Origin: Hansfordia pulvinata
Lineage: Eukaryota; Ascomycota; Sordariomycetes; Xylariales
Reading direction: 5' to 3'
NCBI GenBank assembly: GCA_006538405.1
Contig: BJKQ01000005.1
Span: 2,542,001 to 2,606,000, forward strand
Length of the DNA stretch: 64,000 bases
Below are positions 25,117 to 38,400 of this stretch, piece by piece (position 1 is the stretch's first letter; each line of letters opens with the position of its first letter). Made by a program: the position numbers and the translations under genes. A model generated the notes under the pieces. That model had not been told where the DNA came from, did no database searches, and saw nothing but the letters and a program-made list of their open reading frames with translations.

Positions 25117-27096
25117 CTACTGCTTCATCTCCTCGGCGTGCGAGGTGGCGACGTAGACGATGAAGGCGAGGACGCACGACATGAAGCCGACGCACTGGGC
25201 GCCGAGGGCCCACTTGACCGCGTACCGCTGACCGCTGCTCATGCGGTGGTACCATCCGCGGGTGGCCCAGACGAGGGCCGGGTCCGCGATGCCCATGAGC
25301 ACGACCATGCCCCAGAAGGGCAGCAGGAGGGTGCAGGCCAGCATGGCCGCGAACCAGGCGTCGCGGCGCGAGCGGATGGAGCGCGGCACGGCGCTGCTCG
25401 CTCTTGCTGCTGTGCCTCTTCTGTGCAGCCGAGGGCGCTGCTGCTGCTGGTGGTTGCGGTTGCGACGGGGTGGTGGTGGGTAGGGCTGCATCTCGATGCC
25501 CTGGTCCACCCCCTCGTTGTTGCGGCGCAGTCGGAAGCGGAAGACGCGGCCGAAGAAGAGGGTGCCTCGTCGTCCTCGGTGGTGGAGGACGGGGGCCGGC
25601 GGTTCAGGGTGGCGACGAGGCGGCAGCGAGGCCGTCGACGCGGACGTCGTGTTGGTGTTGGTGGTGGCGATGGTGGTGGTCGGCTCCACGAGGTTGAAGG
25701 GCGCGACCAGCGCCATGTCCAGAGGGGTCATGTTGAGACCTTTGAGGGGGGAGATGAAGGGTTAGCAGGGGCATAGTAAAAAGGGGGGAAGGGGGCAAGG
25801 TCTGATGGAGAAGAAGAAACCAAAAGACAGACACACGAGAGGGGGGGGAAAAAGGGACTGGGAAAAACTCACCACCAAGCCAGTTGTTCGTGGTCGAAGT
25901 ACGCGGACCACCGCAAGCCACGACCACACTGCTGCTACTGCCGCCGCCGCCGCCGTTGTCGTCGTCATTTCGGCTCTGTCCCTGTCCCTGCTGTCCCTGC
26001 TGCTGCTGCTGCTTCTGGGCCATGGCGAGGCGGAAGCGCTCGCGAGAGGTCTGCGTCTCGTCGCGCTGGCCGCTCTCGCGCTCGCGGCGCATGCGCTCGC
26101 GGGCCACCTCGAGCGGCAGCGGGGAGAAATCGACGAACTGGCTGAAGGACCCCGTCGTCGAGGGCGAGGCCAGTGCGTCGTTGCGGGGGTTGGTGCCGTC
26201 GTGACTGGTGGCCGCCGCGGTGAGGTGGGTTTCCGCCTGGGAGCGGTGGTACTCTGCGAGCGCAGCCGCAGCGGATGAGTCGTCGTCGTCGTTGGCAATG
26301 CCGGCGTATCTGGAGCGGGACTGCTGCTGGGTGTAGGGGGACGTCTGCAGGAGGGCTCTTCCACCGTCGAGGAGGACGTTGTCCATGCCCTCGTGGTGGT
26401 GGTCGAGGAGGGTTCCACGCGTGGCCTGGTTGCTGCTGCTGTTGTTGTTGTCGTTGTCGTTCCCAGCAGTCGCAGCATCGTCATCGTCGAGGTCGAGCGT
26501 CATGCCCGACGCCCGCAGCTCGTACTTGGAGGGGCCGGGCTTCTTGGTGAAGCTGGCCGTGCTCATGACGGCTTTGCCCCGCTGGGAGAAGGGGTTCGTC
26601 AGCTTCCAGCGCTGCTGCTGCTGCTGCTGGTGGTGGTCCTTGTCCTTGTCCTGCTGGCGGCGGTGGTGGTCTCTGCGAGACGACTTGGAGCCGCCCCAGC
26701 CCCAGTTGGCACGAGGGGCCTGGTACTCGCCCTCGTCGTCGTTGTTGTTGTCGTCCGACAGGTTGGCCAGGCTGGACCCCGTCGTCTTGAAGCCGCGAGC
26801 AGCGGCTCTCTTGGGCAGGCGGAGCTGCTGCTGCTGCTGCTGGTCGTGACCACCGTACCCGGACTCGGAGGGGACGGTGGTGCTCCAGTCGTTGTTGTCG
26901 TCCTCACCGGCGACGAGGTAGCTGGGCGCCTCGAACATCTCCTTGCGGATGTTGTCGTTGAACTTCCAGTCGGTGCTCAGGTGCTTCGAGACGACTGTGT
27001 CGTTGCCACCCCGAGCTGCTGCTGCTGCTGCTGGAGGTGGATGCGGGTCTTGACCTGCTCTCCGACGTGCTGGATGTTCTCGGCGTAGAAGCCGCT

Positions 27097-27173
<77 letters not shown>

Positions 27174-27636
27174 ATCCCGACGCACCGTTGTTGTTGTTGC
27201 CTCGAAAGGCAGACGGCTGGGGAAGTGCCGACGCCACGACATCGCGAGCCTCATCGTCATCGTCATCGTCGCCACCCTCATCGTGGTGGTGGTGGAGGGT
27301 CTGCATGCCTCCCTCGCCGCCACGGCCACCAGAGACAAGACGCGCTGCTGCTCCTCCTCGGGGTTGGGGGTGGTGGTGGTGGTGACGACGCGGGCGGCTG
27401 GCCAGCGTCATGGCCTGGCTGTTGGACTGCTCGAACCCGTAGTAGGCCGGGTGCGTCTCGTAGCCGAACTGGTCGCTGACGATGCTGGCCGCGTCCGAGT
27501 CGTCGACCTGGTGGTGTGAAGAGGAGGCCGGGCGGTGGTGGTGGACTTGGTGGTGGCTCTGGTGGTGGCTCGAAGCGCCGTCGAGCCCGTGGGTGTAGCT
27601 GCCCGAGTTCTCGTCGGCAAACGGGTTCTGACTCTG

Positions 27637-27667
<31 letters not shown>

Positions 27668-28269
27668 TTCTCGCGGAAGCCGTAGCGCGACTGGGCGCCC
27701 AGTCTTCCCGAGGAGACTGCGTTGTTGTTGGTGGTGTTGGTGGTGTTGAGGAGCTGCAGCTGCTGGCGGCGCCGGTCGATGGTGCTCGAGCTGGCGAGGG
27801 TCGACTCCTCGAAGGCGCCGGCAGACTGCTGCGACGGTGTGCGTCTTCTGTCGACTATCTGGCGGCCGCTGCTTCTGCTGCTGTTGCTGTGGTCGGGCTG
27901 GGATGATCCGGGGAGCACCGGGATCAGACGGATGGGTGGTTGACCGGGTTCATCCCCATGCGCATGTTGAGAGCCTGAAGACGGCTGTGACGAGCGGCTG
28001 CGAGCTGGAAGAGGAGCTCTGACCGGGCCGAGGGTTGGGTAGAGGCCGACTCTGATGTGGGAAGAGGAGGAGATGGAAGCAGAGGCAGAGGCAGAGGCAG
28101 AAGGTGAGGCAGAAGGTGAGGCAGAAGGTGAGGCATCACCATCACCTCCACCTGACTCTGTCTGGGTCGGCGGCGGGGCTGTTGCCCCCTCAGGCATTCT
28201 CTCCATGGTCAAGGGGAAGTACTGGCTGGAGGAGGGCGGCGGCGACGATGATGATGAGTGTGGTTCCAT
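25117..28269 (-). CDS. Low-complexity polyQ protein with two C-terminal membrane helices; apparent frameshift
   Basis: Family not recognised. Segment 28269 to about 27012 starts MEPHSSSSS and holds SPSA repeats, a QS repeat and a pure run of 24 Gln. It then reads YAENIQHVGEQVKTRI before running into a stop at 26977. The next frame carries KHLSTDWKFNDNIRKEMFEAPSYL and continues to 25873. An intron (donor GTGAGT, acceptor CAAAG) leads to the last exon 25739-25117, which begins LNMTPLDMALVAPFNLV and ends with hydrophobic segments AWFAAMLACTLLLPFWGMVV and ALGAQCVGFMSCVLAFIVYV. No normal-size intron fits the frame change. One missing base, most simply in the four-base homopolymer at 27009-27012, would explain it and give about 1006 residues. 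The protein is Asn/Asp/His/Gln-rich throughout. It may be tail-anchored in a membrane with a large disordered cytosolic part, which is inference from composition only. Confidence 0.6.
27100..27171 (-). repeat. (CAG)24 trinucleotide repeat inside a coding exon
   Basis: Twenty-four uninterrupted CAG codons encode polyglutamine in the low-complexity membrane protein. Purity at codon level suggests a recently expanded, length-variable tract. Confidence 0.97.
27628..27668 (-). repeat. Hexanucleotide repeat encoding Gln-Ser pairs
   Basis: Tandem CAGAGC-type units (read on the minus strand) encode about six Gln-Ser pairs in the same low-complexity protein. A related imperfect repeat encoding Ser-Pro-Ser-Ala units lies at about 28078-28134. 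Confidence 0.85.
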
Positions 28270-29639
28270 GGTGAGAGTGAAAAGGGTGGTGCTGTAAATC
28301 AAAACAAACAGACTTGCTCAGGGAAACTGAGGAGAGAGCTGTGGTGTCTGCCTGTCTGTCTGTCTGTCTCCTTGTCTGGTCTGAGTGTGGCACTGAGTGT
28401 GCATGTCAGCCTCTGTAAACTGCAGATGTTGCTCACTCTTTCACAGACAGACACATGGGCTCAGCAGTGGTGAGGCTGCAAGTGGTGAGGGTGCGAGTGG
28501 CAGTGTCAGGCCACCAGCTATGCAGTGACTTACATGTACAAGATGAATGTGATGATGCTCTTTCTCTTTCACACACACACACACACTGTCTCTCTCTCAC
28601 TGCTGGCGATTCTCTAAAAGAAACTGGCTGAATGGGCTATGTTGTTGTCTTGTTATGTGTGTGAAACTCAAGTTGCACACCAGCTGCTGCAGGCTCCCGT
28701 GGGGAGGGCCCAGAACTGCAAACCACTGCAAAGAACACAAGGTCAGCACTCAGTGAAGGCAGGCAAGACTTAGGAAGCCCAGGTCCAGCTGTGCTAAAGC
28801 AGAGACTCGGGTGGCGAGCGATGTGTGGGACTGGGTGAGAAGAAGAGGGGCAGGCAGGGGGTGAGCAAACTCACCTAAGGGCTGAGGGCGGCGTTTATCA
28901 GAGACAGAAATGAAATGCAGCTGACAAGATCTCTGTCCCCCTCTCTGGGTGGCAGATGATGCACTGAGGGATTCCTGGGTGAAGAAAAGTCCTCTTATTA
29001 CAGTGGTTTGCCAGTGAGAAAAAGGACAGAAAAGGTGTCCAGTGAGGGATAATGAGTGGAGGTGCTTAATCAAAGGCAAGAGAGGGAGACGACTGGTTGC
29101 CACAGACAGAGGGGGTGGTGTCTGTATGAAGTGAAGGAGAGGAAGTGCGTAGTGAGAGGTGAGAGAAACGTGTATATCACAGGCAGAGGAATATGTGCCC
29201 AGAAGAAAAGTATAGAAGAAGAAGTGCCTCGTGATGAGCAGAGTGGGAGAGATGTCTGGCAATGTGTAAAGAAGGTGGGATGTCTGTTCAGACGTGGAAA
29301 CGGAGGTATGCCGGTTCAGACGTGTGATAGAAGGCGTGTCTGGCCACAGAGAACAGAGACAAGGACGCGCGTAGCGAGAGGCAAGCACGGTGCAAGTGTC
29401 TGCCCACAGGCCGCAGAGAAGAGAAGGCCAGAGGAAAGAGATGTCTGGCCCCAGACGGGAACGAAGTGATGTTTGATCTGATGACAGGCAGAAGGAAAGA
29501 CGTTCCTCGCGAGAGAGGAGGAGCGAAGAAGACGTGTGATGGGAGTCGAAGGAGGGGAAGTGTCTGTGTCTGTCTGATCTGAGTTGAGGAACCAAACAAG
29601 CCAGGTGGGTTGGGCGAGGTGAGAAGCAGGTAAGGCGGT

Positions 29640-29775
29640 GGAGGTGAAGAAGAGGTAGACCGGGCGAGAGAACGAGTGGTAGACCAGGCAGGAGAAGAAC
29701 AAGTGGTAAACCAGTTTGGAGAACAAGTGGTAAACCAGACGGGGAAACAGGTGGTAAGTAAACCAGGCGGGGACG
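29640..29775. repeat. Degenerate 24-27 bp minisatellite
   Basis: About five consecutive copies of a unit containing GTGGTAAACCAG followed by a G/A-rich half. The copies start near 29656, 29680, 29706, 29730 and 29753 and drift by several bases each. It is noncoding as far as can be judged. Confidence 0.75.
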
Positions 29776-30914
29776 GGCGACAGAGGGCGACAGAGGAAGG
29801 GGAGGAGAGGAAGGGCGGCAACTGCTGGCAGCACCCCGGCCCCGCCCGGCTCACCACTCTGACGCTGTCTGCTGTCTCCGGGGCGGCCCAGGTGAAGCGA
29901 GAGTGAATAGCCTGCTCTCCCCGGTGGCCCGTTGCCCCCGGCAGCCATGACCGTCGGGGCCTACAGCAACCGCAACCGCAACAGCAACAGCAACAGCTTT
30001 CAGAGCGTGTGGAAGAAGCAGCAGCATACTGTTGGAAAGGCGGCCTGATCCTATCCAAACGGAAGCGGAGATCACTGGTTGGTGGGTGAGTGTGGCCAGG
30101 TCAGAAGAGGGAGCAGAACATCTCGAGCTCCGACTCAGGAGTTGACACGGCAGAAACCAGAAAGAAAGAGAAGAAAAGAAAAGATGTGCCCCCCCGACCC
30201 CTCTCAGAGAGAACTTTCTTCCCCCCTTGCCAGCTCTCCCATCTATCTATAGACATATAACAACCTGTCAAGCGGGAACCCGCCCTTGCGTCCCCTCTGT
30301 GCTACCTCGCGCCGCGGTTCCGGAGGCGCGTTTGCTGCCTGCCAAAATCAAAGTCTCTGGTGCTCTGTTGCCTGAGTCAGGGTTTCGCGGCGAACAGAAG
30401 AGAAACCGGGGGATTCACAGTGTTCCCCGTTGCACTCTGCCCTTGATATCAACTGCGGACTTGAGCGGAGAACTGGCGCTCTGTGGCTCTACGCGGCAAG
30501 ACGCGATGGCGGCACGGCAACGCGGAACGCGTCCCACTCCCTCCTCTCGCCCGGCCAGTTCTGGTGCCAAACACCTTGGAAAGCAGGGGACGCGGTCGGT
30601 CGGTCGGCCGGCTGATTGTCATGGGGCGGGGGCGGGTGGTGGAAAGAGCGGGCGGTTGGTTGGTTGCTGAGGTGGATGGATGGAGGGAAGGGTCGCTGTT
30701 GGGCTTGCGACTCTTCGATCCTCACTCATTCAATGCTGGGCGCAGAGCCGAGAACCGGCGCCGCTGCCCGGAGCAGACAGCAGCGACGACGAGCTCTGCC
30801 CGTGGCTTTTTTGCATCCGCACAATATTTTTCTTCTAATTTCTGTTTCTCACCTCATGATACAGCACAGTTGTCCCGTATCTACCTACACAACGAAACGT
30901 TTCGCCAGAAGCCG

Positions 30915-30974
30915 GTAGTCGCTTGTCGAAAGGTAGTCGCTTGTCGCTTGTCGAAAGAAAGAAAGAAAGAAAGG
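30915..30974. repeat. Short duplicated GTAGTCGCTTGTCGAAAG unit with GAAA tail
   Basis: The unit GTAGTCGCTTGTCGAAAG occurs twice in tandem, the second copy with an internal repeat of CGCTTGT. It runs into four or five GAAA units. Directly visible and noncoding. Confidence 0.8.
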
Positions 30975-31796
30975 GATGGATAGTCTCGTTTGGTGCTGTC
31001 CAGTCCGCTTGCTGTGCTGCGTGTCACAAAAACCTCCACGGACACGGCATGATTTGCAATCAGTACCTACCTACCTCGGTCAAGCTGCCCTGGCGCCGCG
31101 GAAAACATGTCGCCGTGCTCTGGATTGTGTATACTCGTCGCCATCGCGGGCGTCGACGGCTGCTGCGCGGCCGCGAGAGTACGTACATGGGCAGCAGCGC
31201 TCGGCAACGCGGGGCTGCTCGTTCCCACAAAAACCACGAGCCTCCCTTTCGTGTTTGGAGCCGTGATTGTCCGGTTGACCGGTCTGGATGCGAAGGGATC
31301 AACTATATTGTCTGTCGCGTGATTTGGTACCGACTGCGACAGCACGGAACCATCAAGCCTCTCTGCCTTTTCGACCTTAACTGGCACACTGGGTGGCTGC
31401 AAGACGATGGACACGTTGAGCTTGCACAGAGACCCCCTCGTGGACGTCTCCCACACATCAGTGGCAGCAGCCAAGCCGAAGCCGGACTGACTTGGTCTGC
31501 ATGGGGGCTGCCTCGAATTGCTACATCTAGAATCACGTCGAAATGTAGTACATCCGAGTGCTTCACGTCGAGATGTACATCATCTCACAATCTAGCGTGC
31601 TCTGTGCGGCTGGTCATGGCGACAGCGTCACGCCCCCGTCGCTACTTTATTCTTGGCTCGACGCCACCCGCTGGCCATGCTGTCCGTGTCTGCGCGGCCA
31701 TCTTCGCTTCATCATCCCTTCGTACAGTACTGCCAGAATCTTAACCATGTCCAGGAGTAAGTAAGCAAGCTATTGTTCCAAATATCGATGCTCGGT

Positions 31797-34700
31797 TCAG
31801 CCCGCAGTCGTGTCCATCGTATCCCCCGATGCCTTCTCCTTGGCCTGCGCAATGCGCTCCGCCTTCCACGCGTCTATCCGCGCACGCAGCTCGTCCGCAG
31901 GCGTCACATCCTCAATCTTCATGGGCGCTCGCGTAAACGGGTCCAGCGGGTTCGACAGCAGCTGCTGGATAATCGTCGACCGGTCCACAATGTTCTGGGA
32001 CGGGAGGATGACGGGGTCCTTCATCAGATCGCCCATCAGCGGGTCTTCAAACTCGCTCGGAATCTCGCCCAGGTCCACCTCGGCCTGGTCCAGGCGCTCC
32101 TTGGCCTCCGCAATCTTCTGCCGCAGCTTGTTCCACGCCTCGGCCGTCTCCGGAGCGGCGTGCAGGTTGGCACTCAGGATCTGCGACGCCGTCGCAAAGT
32201 TCTCCGGCTTGTACGAGCGACCATCGGAAGCAATGGCGTCGATGAAAGTCTCCTTGGTGCTGAGGTTCAGGTAGATGTCGATAAAGTCGGACAGAAGCGC
32301 CTTGGCGTCGAAATGGTACTTCTTCGGGTCTTCCACCTTCAAGTTCGCCCTGCGAGGCCCCACCAGAACCTCGAGGTTGTAGTCCAGCATGCCGGCCAGG
32401 CGCGTCACGATTTCAGGCATGGTGAACGGGTCGCGAAGCGCGGCCGTGAAAAGCTTCATCATCGACATCGTGTCGTTGAGCAGCTGCATCCAGTTCACAC
32501 ACTGCTGCTCAGCAGCGTCCAGGTCGGACTGCACCTTCTCCCGCTCTTGCCCAGCGAGCGACGGGTCCTTGAGTGATTTCTGGTAGTCGTGGATCTTGTA
32601 AAGCTTGGTGAGCGCCTCGTCCAGAAGGAAGGTGGCGTCGTTCAGCAGCAAGTTGACAAACTGCACGAAAAACTGCTTGTTAATCCTAAAAGTGACGAGT
32701 CAGCCCATGCCTCCAATCCAAGCCTTGCATGAACTGAAGCTCACCTGCTTTCTCTGCTCAGCTGCTCCTGGTATACCGTGTTCGGCCAGATGCACTTGAT
32801 GACCTGGAAGATTTCATATCGGATGTTGAACTTGTCGTAGAACGCCGAGCTGACGCCGCTGTGTTCGCATTCTTCTAGGGTTAGTCGCCGCAACGAGACG
32901 TTCGGGGAAGCGACATACCAATATACCACTTCATCAACGAGTGAAGGAGGTGGTCGTTCGCAAACTTGGACCCGGCCAGAGTGTCGCCGAGAACACCGCG
33001 GCTGAGATGGTAGATGGGCCAGGTGCCGGAGAAGAGTAAGGTGACCAGAGACGATTTGAGATAGGGGTTCTTGATGTACTCGGTCGACCGCAGGAACGTG
33101 ATGCAGAGCATGACAATCTCGTCTCCTATGGCGGACATGAGGATCTGCGGGATGAAGCGGAACACAAACTTGAAGTTCTCCAGCACGTCCTGCAACGCAT
33201 ACTCGGGCAAGCAGCTGAACGAGTCGGGCTGCTCGGGGGATAGCGGGACGGCGAGTGGCTTCCCCGGCACATAGTCAGTGCAACTGGCCACTCTCAGCAG
33301 CCAGACGGCTACATATCTCATAAATTGGAGAGACTGGGTCTGCATGGCCTGGTCGAGCACGACGCCCTCGATCGAGTACTTGAGAGCGATGGCCTTCTCC
33401 ACTGCCTCGGTCGCATTATGGTGTTGCCGTTGGATCAACTTGTGTTGCATGGAGCCCTGTCGAGGTTAGCGCTCTGTTCGACGTGAGAACGGCACAGGTG
33501 GCGATGCTTACAGTCTGGACCTTAGCCATCTGGTCTTCAATCTCCTTGATGACCCTTTCGACATGCTTGATCTCGCGATCCAGATCTTTAAGCTTCGAGT
33601 TGGTCGCGCCGAGACCGTAATGATGCGCCGCCAGGGTGAGGAAGAAGATCTCGGAGATGAAGTTGGATTCCCCGTCCACCTTGGTGCCGTAGAACGCATC
33701 TGCCGTGGCCTGGTCGGCGTTGAGCTTCGTCTCGTCGCTCACGTCGATGCGCGGGTTCCGGCGGAGATAGTCGACCTCGATTCGGGAGACCTTGGAGAAG
33801 GTGGCGTCCATGAAAGGCTGGGCCAGCTGGTCGAGAATGGCGGTGACATTGACCATGAACCCGTCAGAAGCGACCTCCTTGTGGCTGACCTGCAGAGCCC
33901 GCCGCTTGTGGTTCGTGTTCATGATGAAGGCGAACCAATCCAGGGTCTTGTTGCGGACTCCCTTACCGGCCCGCACAAAGGCATTGATGATACTCGTCAA
34001 ATCGCCTTGGTGGGTTTTCAGAGTCATCTGGAGGGCACTTTGCGCCGTCTTCTTCTGGCCCTGGTCAAGCGTGCGAGGCCCGGTGAAGTAGCTCCTCGTG
34101 ACCTCGGTCTGGAGTGGGGAGATGCGGAAGAACGGGCCCAGGATGGTTTGGGTTTCGCTCGAGACGGCAAGCTGCTCCCTCGTCATCCCCTCAGGGGAAA
34201 CGAGAAAGTTGGGGTGCTCGGCGAGGGCCTCGAGGAGCTTGGGGTATCTGGAGTATGTGACAAGACACTGGTTTCGGTACGTCAGGTAATGTTCACCAGC
34301 AACCGCTCTGACGTTTGTGACTCACGTTGACATAAGGTCTGTAGTCTTGGTTCATGTCCATGGTGGCAAGATCGCAGCTCATTGAGGCCATGGCATCAGC
34401 AAAGATGGAACCCACAGTGCCGTCGTCGTCTTCGTCGCCCATGCGGGACACTGCTTCGACAAAAAAGTCGGCGCAGATTCCGTTGTCCATTTCGTGGTTG
34501 CGCAAAAGGTAGGTCTTCAAAGAGTCGTGTCGCGGGTTGGGTTCGCGGCTGGTCCGATGTTAGCGCTCCCTGTTATTGAGTACCACGGCAGCCAGCGGGG
34601 CGAGTACTCACTCAAAATATTGGGGCATGGTCAAAGCAAAGATGCAGTTGCTCATGCACAGACGTTTGGCTTCGTTCAGGACTTCGGCCTGCTCCGGTGA

Positions 34701-35434
34701 GGGACGGCGGGAGGCCTTGAGAGCCCGCATGACTCTTTTCCAGCAAGGCAGCAGATAGTCCATGACCGGCCTATTTGTCGGGACAAAACGCGTGGCTTGA
34801 AAAATGGCCTGATCGACAGTCTGCGACGTGAATCTGATAGGTTCACCGTCGTCCTCGAGTTCAGATCTCAGATCGGGAAGATACGTAAGCTTGGAGCCAC
34901 GGCTGTCGACGGTGCGCGACTCGTCCAGAGAGACCCTGAAGATATCGCCGAGGACCCTGTCGGACCAATCTTCAAGTGACTCCTCCTTGGCAGCGGCCGT
35001 TTGGTTCTTCTTCGGAGGAGGTCCATCCTCAGTCTGGGGCTTGTTCTTGACGCCAAGCTGCGAGAAAGGGTTGCCGGCGTCGGAAGCAGCGGCGGACGCG
35101 GACCGGGACGGGCCTGAGGAAGCCGGGGTGATTTTGATCGGGCGGGACGAGGACTCGGCAGCAGCGGGGCCCGGGGCAGTCGGTTTGGGAGAATCAGCGC
35201 GGGGCGGCGTAGAAGCAGACGAGGAAGCCTGCTGAGAGCCGGAGGGCTCTGAAGAGGGAGTTGCGGCACCGGAAGCCGCCAGCTTTGCCAGACGCCGCTG
35301 GCGCATCTGGTGATCGCAAGGATATTAGCAAACTGCCCGAAGGAGAGGGACAGGCGCAAGAAAGCTATGGGTGGGGGGTATACCTGCTCCGCCGGAGGCA
35401 GCGTAGGCTCCGGCGGCTGCTCGTTAGGGTCCAT
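31797..35434 (-). CDS. ufd2: Ubiquitin conjugation factor E4 (UFD2), U-box protein
   Basis: UFD2 extends ubiquitin chains on pre-ubiquitinated substrates with Cdc48/p97 in the ubiquitin-fusion degradation and ERAD pathways. Seven exons (35434-35384, 35306-34612, 34548-34326, 34267-33512, 33456-32919, 32874-32745, 32685-31797) join in phase to 1093 residues, the family's usual size. The N-terminus has RQRRLAKLAA and a Ser/Pro/Ala-rich linker (about 30-110). The Ufd2 core includes YFTGPRTLDQGQ, HSGVSSAFYDKFNIRYEIFQVI and INKQFFVQFVNLLLNDATFLLDEAL. The C-terminal U-box (about residues 1005-1078) reads PLMGDLMKDPVILPS, NIVDRSTI and LDPFTRAPM, with the Pro-Phe-Thr-Arg pocket for E2 binding. Splice sites are canonical, with GTGAGT, GTAAGC, GTATAC, GTATGT or GTGAGC donors. 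The first exon is only 51 bases. No anomaly is seen. Confidence 0.96.
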
Positions 35435-38400
35435 CCTTGTTGAACCAGGTGGGAGCAACACTATTCTCCTTGGATGATGGTGCGCGTGCTGATCCGGTGC
35501 GGCGCTGCGGTGGACCTCGCGGCCCGGATAGAAGGGAAGGGCGGCGCGGTAACGGACGGCCAGGAAGCTGACAGTCGGAGGGAGAGTTGTGGTGGAGCAA
35601 CGGGGACGAGTTGGCGTGAGACTCTGGTTCCTGCACGGGCAAGGGGAGACGGGCGTCCGAGGCGATCGAGAGCGCGGGTGAGCCGTGGGGACTGGCGAGG
35701 TGGATGATTGATGAGGTGACTGACGGTGATTATGTCAGTCGGGATGATTGCAGTCCATGAGGTCGGGGATGGCTGATGTCAGCAGTGGTGGCAGCAGGCC
35801 ACCACAGGCGAGTGCCCCACTGAGTCGGGGCTCCGAGCGGCCTGGGCTGTCACGGGCCCGGGGCCGCTGTTGGTTCCAGGCAGAAGCCGCCCCGCATTCA
35901 GAGGGCTTCCAGCGTGGAGGAAGCCCGTTTGCGGCTGCTGCTCGTACCCGGTGTGTGCTGCGCAGCGGCCGGCAATGATGAAATGGCCCGCCCAGGTCGC
36001 GCCTGCCAACCCGCCGCTACGAGACTTATCGATAAGAGCTCCGGCCATCCACCATGGACTTCGATGGATCCCCATAGATGCCCGGTGCGCCCCACCCATG
36101 TACATACCTGCTTATTGCCGTAGGCCCGGGCATCGCCCATCCCATCTCTTGTACGCGTCAATACGGACATCGATGCTTTGCCGTCCAGCTCCCCTCATCG
36201 TCGTCATCGCGGTCGTCTTCATTGCTGCACACGCTGCGCACACGGCCCTGGCGCTTGACTCTTCGGTCTTCTTTTGATTGACCCCTCGCTATTTGTCAAA
36301 AGTCGGATTTGTTTGTCCTCATTGCGCTGTCGATATTGAAGATGCTCCCTGTCAAAGCCGGGCGTCAACGCACCGTGCACCCCGTGGGCTTTTGCGTCGA
36401 GCCTGTCAGCTGCTGCGAACTGAGACGCGACACGACCAGAGACGAAAAAGCCGGTGAAAGCAAGCTGCAAATTGATGGTCAGTTTGGAGGCTTGCAGGAA
36501 CAAACTCGTGAGTCGAAGGCGCATACTCGCCACAGGGCCACTCACAAACCGCCTCGAAAATGAGCACAAACACAGGCATTCATCCCGCATAGACAGACAA
36601 TCAGCAAGGCTGCCGTCGTCCTTGACCTCGCCCCTTGCACTCTCACTCGCAGACAGACCGCTTATTTGACCAACCCAATGCTCGGTGCAATCACTTCCAT
36701 CGTAGCCAGACTGCGCAATCGCAATCTAACGCACAAACAGCTGCTTTCCTGACCCCGGCTCGGACCTCGACCTTTCCCAATCCTCTACTTGCGCATAGAA
36801 GATCCCGGAATGTTGATGTCAACCTGCTTGACTGCCAGCATGCCTACCCGGACGCAACGTCACGACTTCAGGGCAACATACCATCATGATCGGTGTTTCC
36901 AGGCAGAGGAACTGTTCCATGCTGCCAACTACAGCCCACCAGTTGGAACACTCCACGCTTCTGCGAGAGGTGACTCTCATCAATAACGGCTACCTATATG
37001 TAACAACAGCTTCAGGACCGCCTCTCATTCGCTCCGTCACGAGGCAGGTGTACGTCCGTGTAAGCTGACCTCAAAAGCCGCGACAGCCGGAGCGCGGCGT
37101 TCAGGGGAAGTCCGGGGTCGACCAATCATCTCGCAGCAGGCCAAGCCACTCCGCCTTCCCCTATTCGTACCTGACCTATTTCTTGCGCCGTGTGCCGTCT
37201 GCGGGTATCCTCATCAGAGCCCTCGTGAGGGGAGTTGTATCAACGATAACGATAGGATAGGGCGGACGCCCTTGCCGCCTTCATCCGCTGGCGTCGGGAC
37301 GGCATGACACAGTCGTGGCATGTATACTCGTATAAAACCCGGCCACCACGCGCTTGCGTTGCGAGTCCTACCGAGTCCAGCGAAAGCACAGTGGCTCGGT
37401 CGATTCTCTGTGGCCGCGCAACATGGCCCACCGACAACACAGCCAGTGGGGGCTGCTGAAAGCGGCTGACGGTCGAGCAGCCCCGGCACGGCATCATGCG
37501 TTGGCCTGAACAACGGTGATTGATGCCGCATCGCACCGCGGTTCCGAGCGCGACCTCAGTGGAAATCTCGCCAGGCAGCGGACCCTCTCACGGGTCGTGT
37601 GAAAGTTGCCGGTGGCTGTCTTGAGAGCAGACCCCTGACGCCTCGCCCCTGGCCCCTCCACCCAAGGGCCGCTTCCCTGCAAAGTCGGCGACCTGGATTT
37701 TTTTCAGGCTGATGAGGCAAAGCAGGCGGGGCAGGGTCCAGTTCCCACACAAATCGGCCCTCGCCGGATCGACTGGACCGGGCGGGCGTGCTGGTGCACC
37801 AGCGACACTCGACTGGGTACGAGGCAGCGTGTCCGCGCCCAGAATCGCAGATCTTGCCCAGACAAGAAACTGATGCCCAAGCCAAGAGTAGCAAAGCTGA
37901 CGACGCAAGGTCGTGTTGTCCCGCTCTGCTTCGAAGTGAGTGCCTTTGACTTGCTTGGAACGGAGCAGCTGAGCAACGCTGAACTACACTCGGAACCAAA
38001 GAGAACCAAAGCTCTCGTTTAGACTCCGTGTCGTCGATCAGAGAGAGCGTGGCAGAAAGGAACCAAGACACAGCTACGGATTTTGATCAGCTCCGTGTCT
38101 ATGATCACCTGGCGGCGAGTGAATGGACATGGGGACGCACTGACCTGCGAAGAAGCCCGAGACTACAACGCAACCGCACGCATGAGACTGGAAATACATT
38201 CCTGGCCGCCTCTCTCATTCAGGCGAAACAAGCGCCCTCCCGAGCCGTTTCTGATTCGTTGGGGTCCCGACCTTTGGTCCATGCAGTCTGTAAGCGCGGC
38301 TGCTTGGCGAAGCTGGGGCTGGGCTGCTGCTGCTGCTGCTTCGGGCGGAGCGAGGGCTGACCAAGAAACACCGGCGACTCAACTGACGACGCATATCGCG

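Larger units (their letters stand above)
28270..31796. other. Intergenic gap upstream of the polyQ gene
   Basis: About 3.5 kb with no supported gene. The part next to the polyQ gene contains a TTTACAG acceptor-like site just before its start codon, suggesting a spliced 5' leader. From 28750 to 29780 the sequence is purine-rich on the plus strand and repetitive. Open frames at 28750-29595 and 29288-30058 (minus) come from that repetitive sequence and have no family features. The region 30250-31790 shows nothing beyond short tetranucleotide repeats. Confidence 0.45.

Noticed and set aside
28750..30058. Two antisense frames of 281 and 256 codons
   Set aside because: They are translations of the purine-rich repetitive block. 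The peptide repeats reflect the DNA repeats, and no family features are seen.
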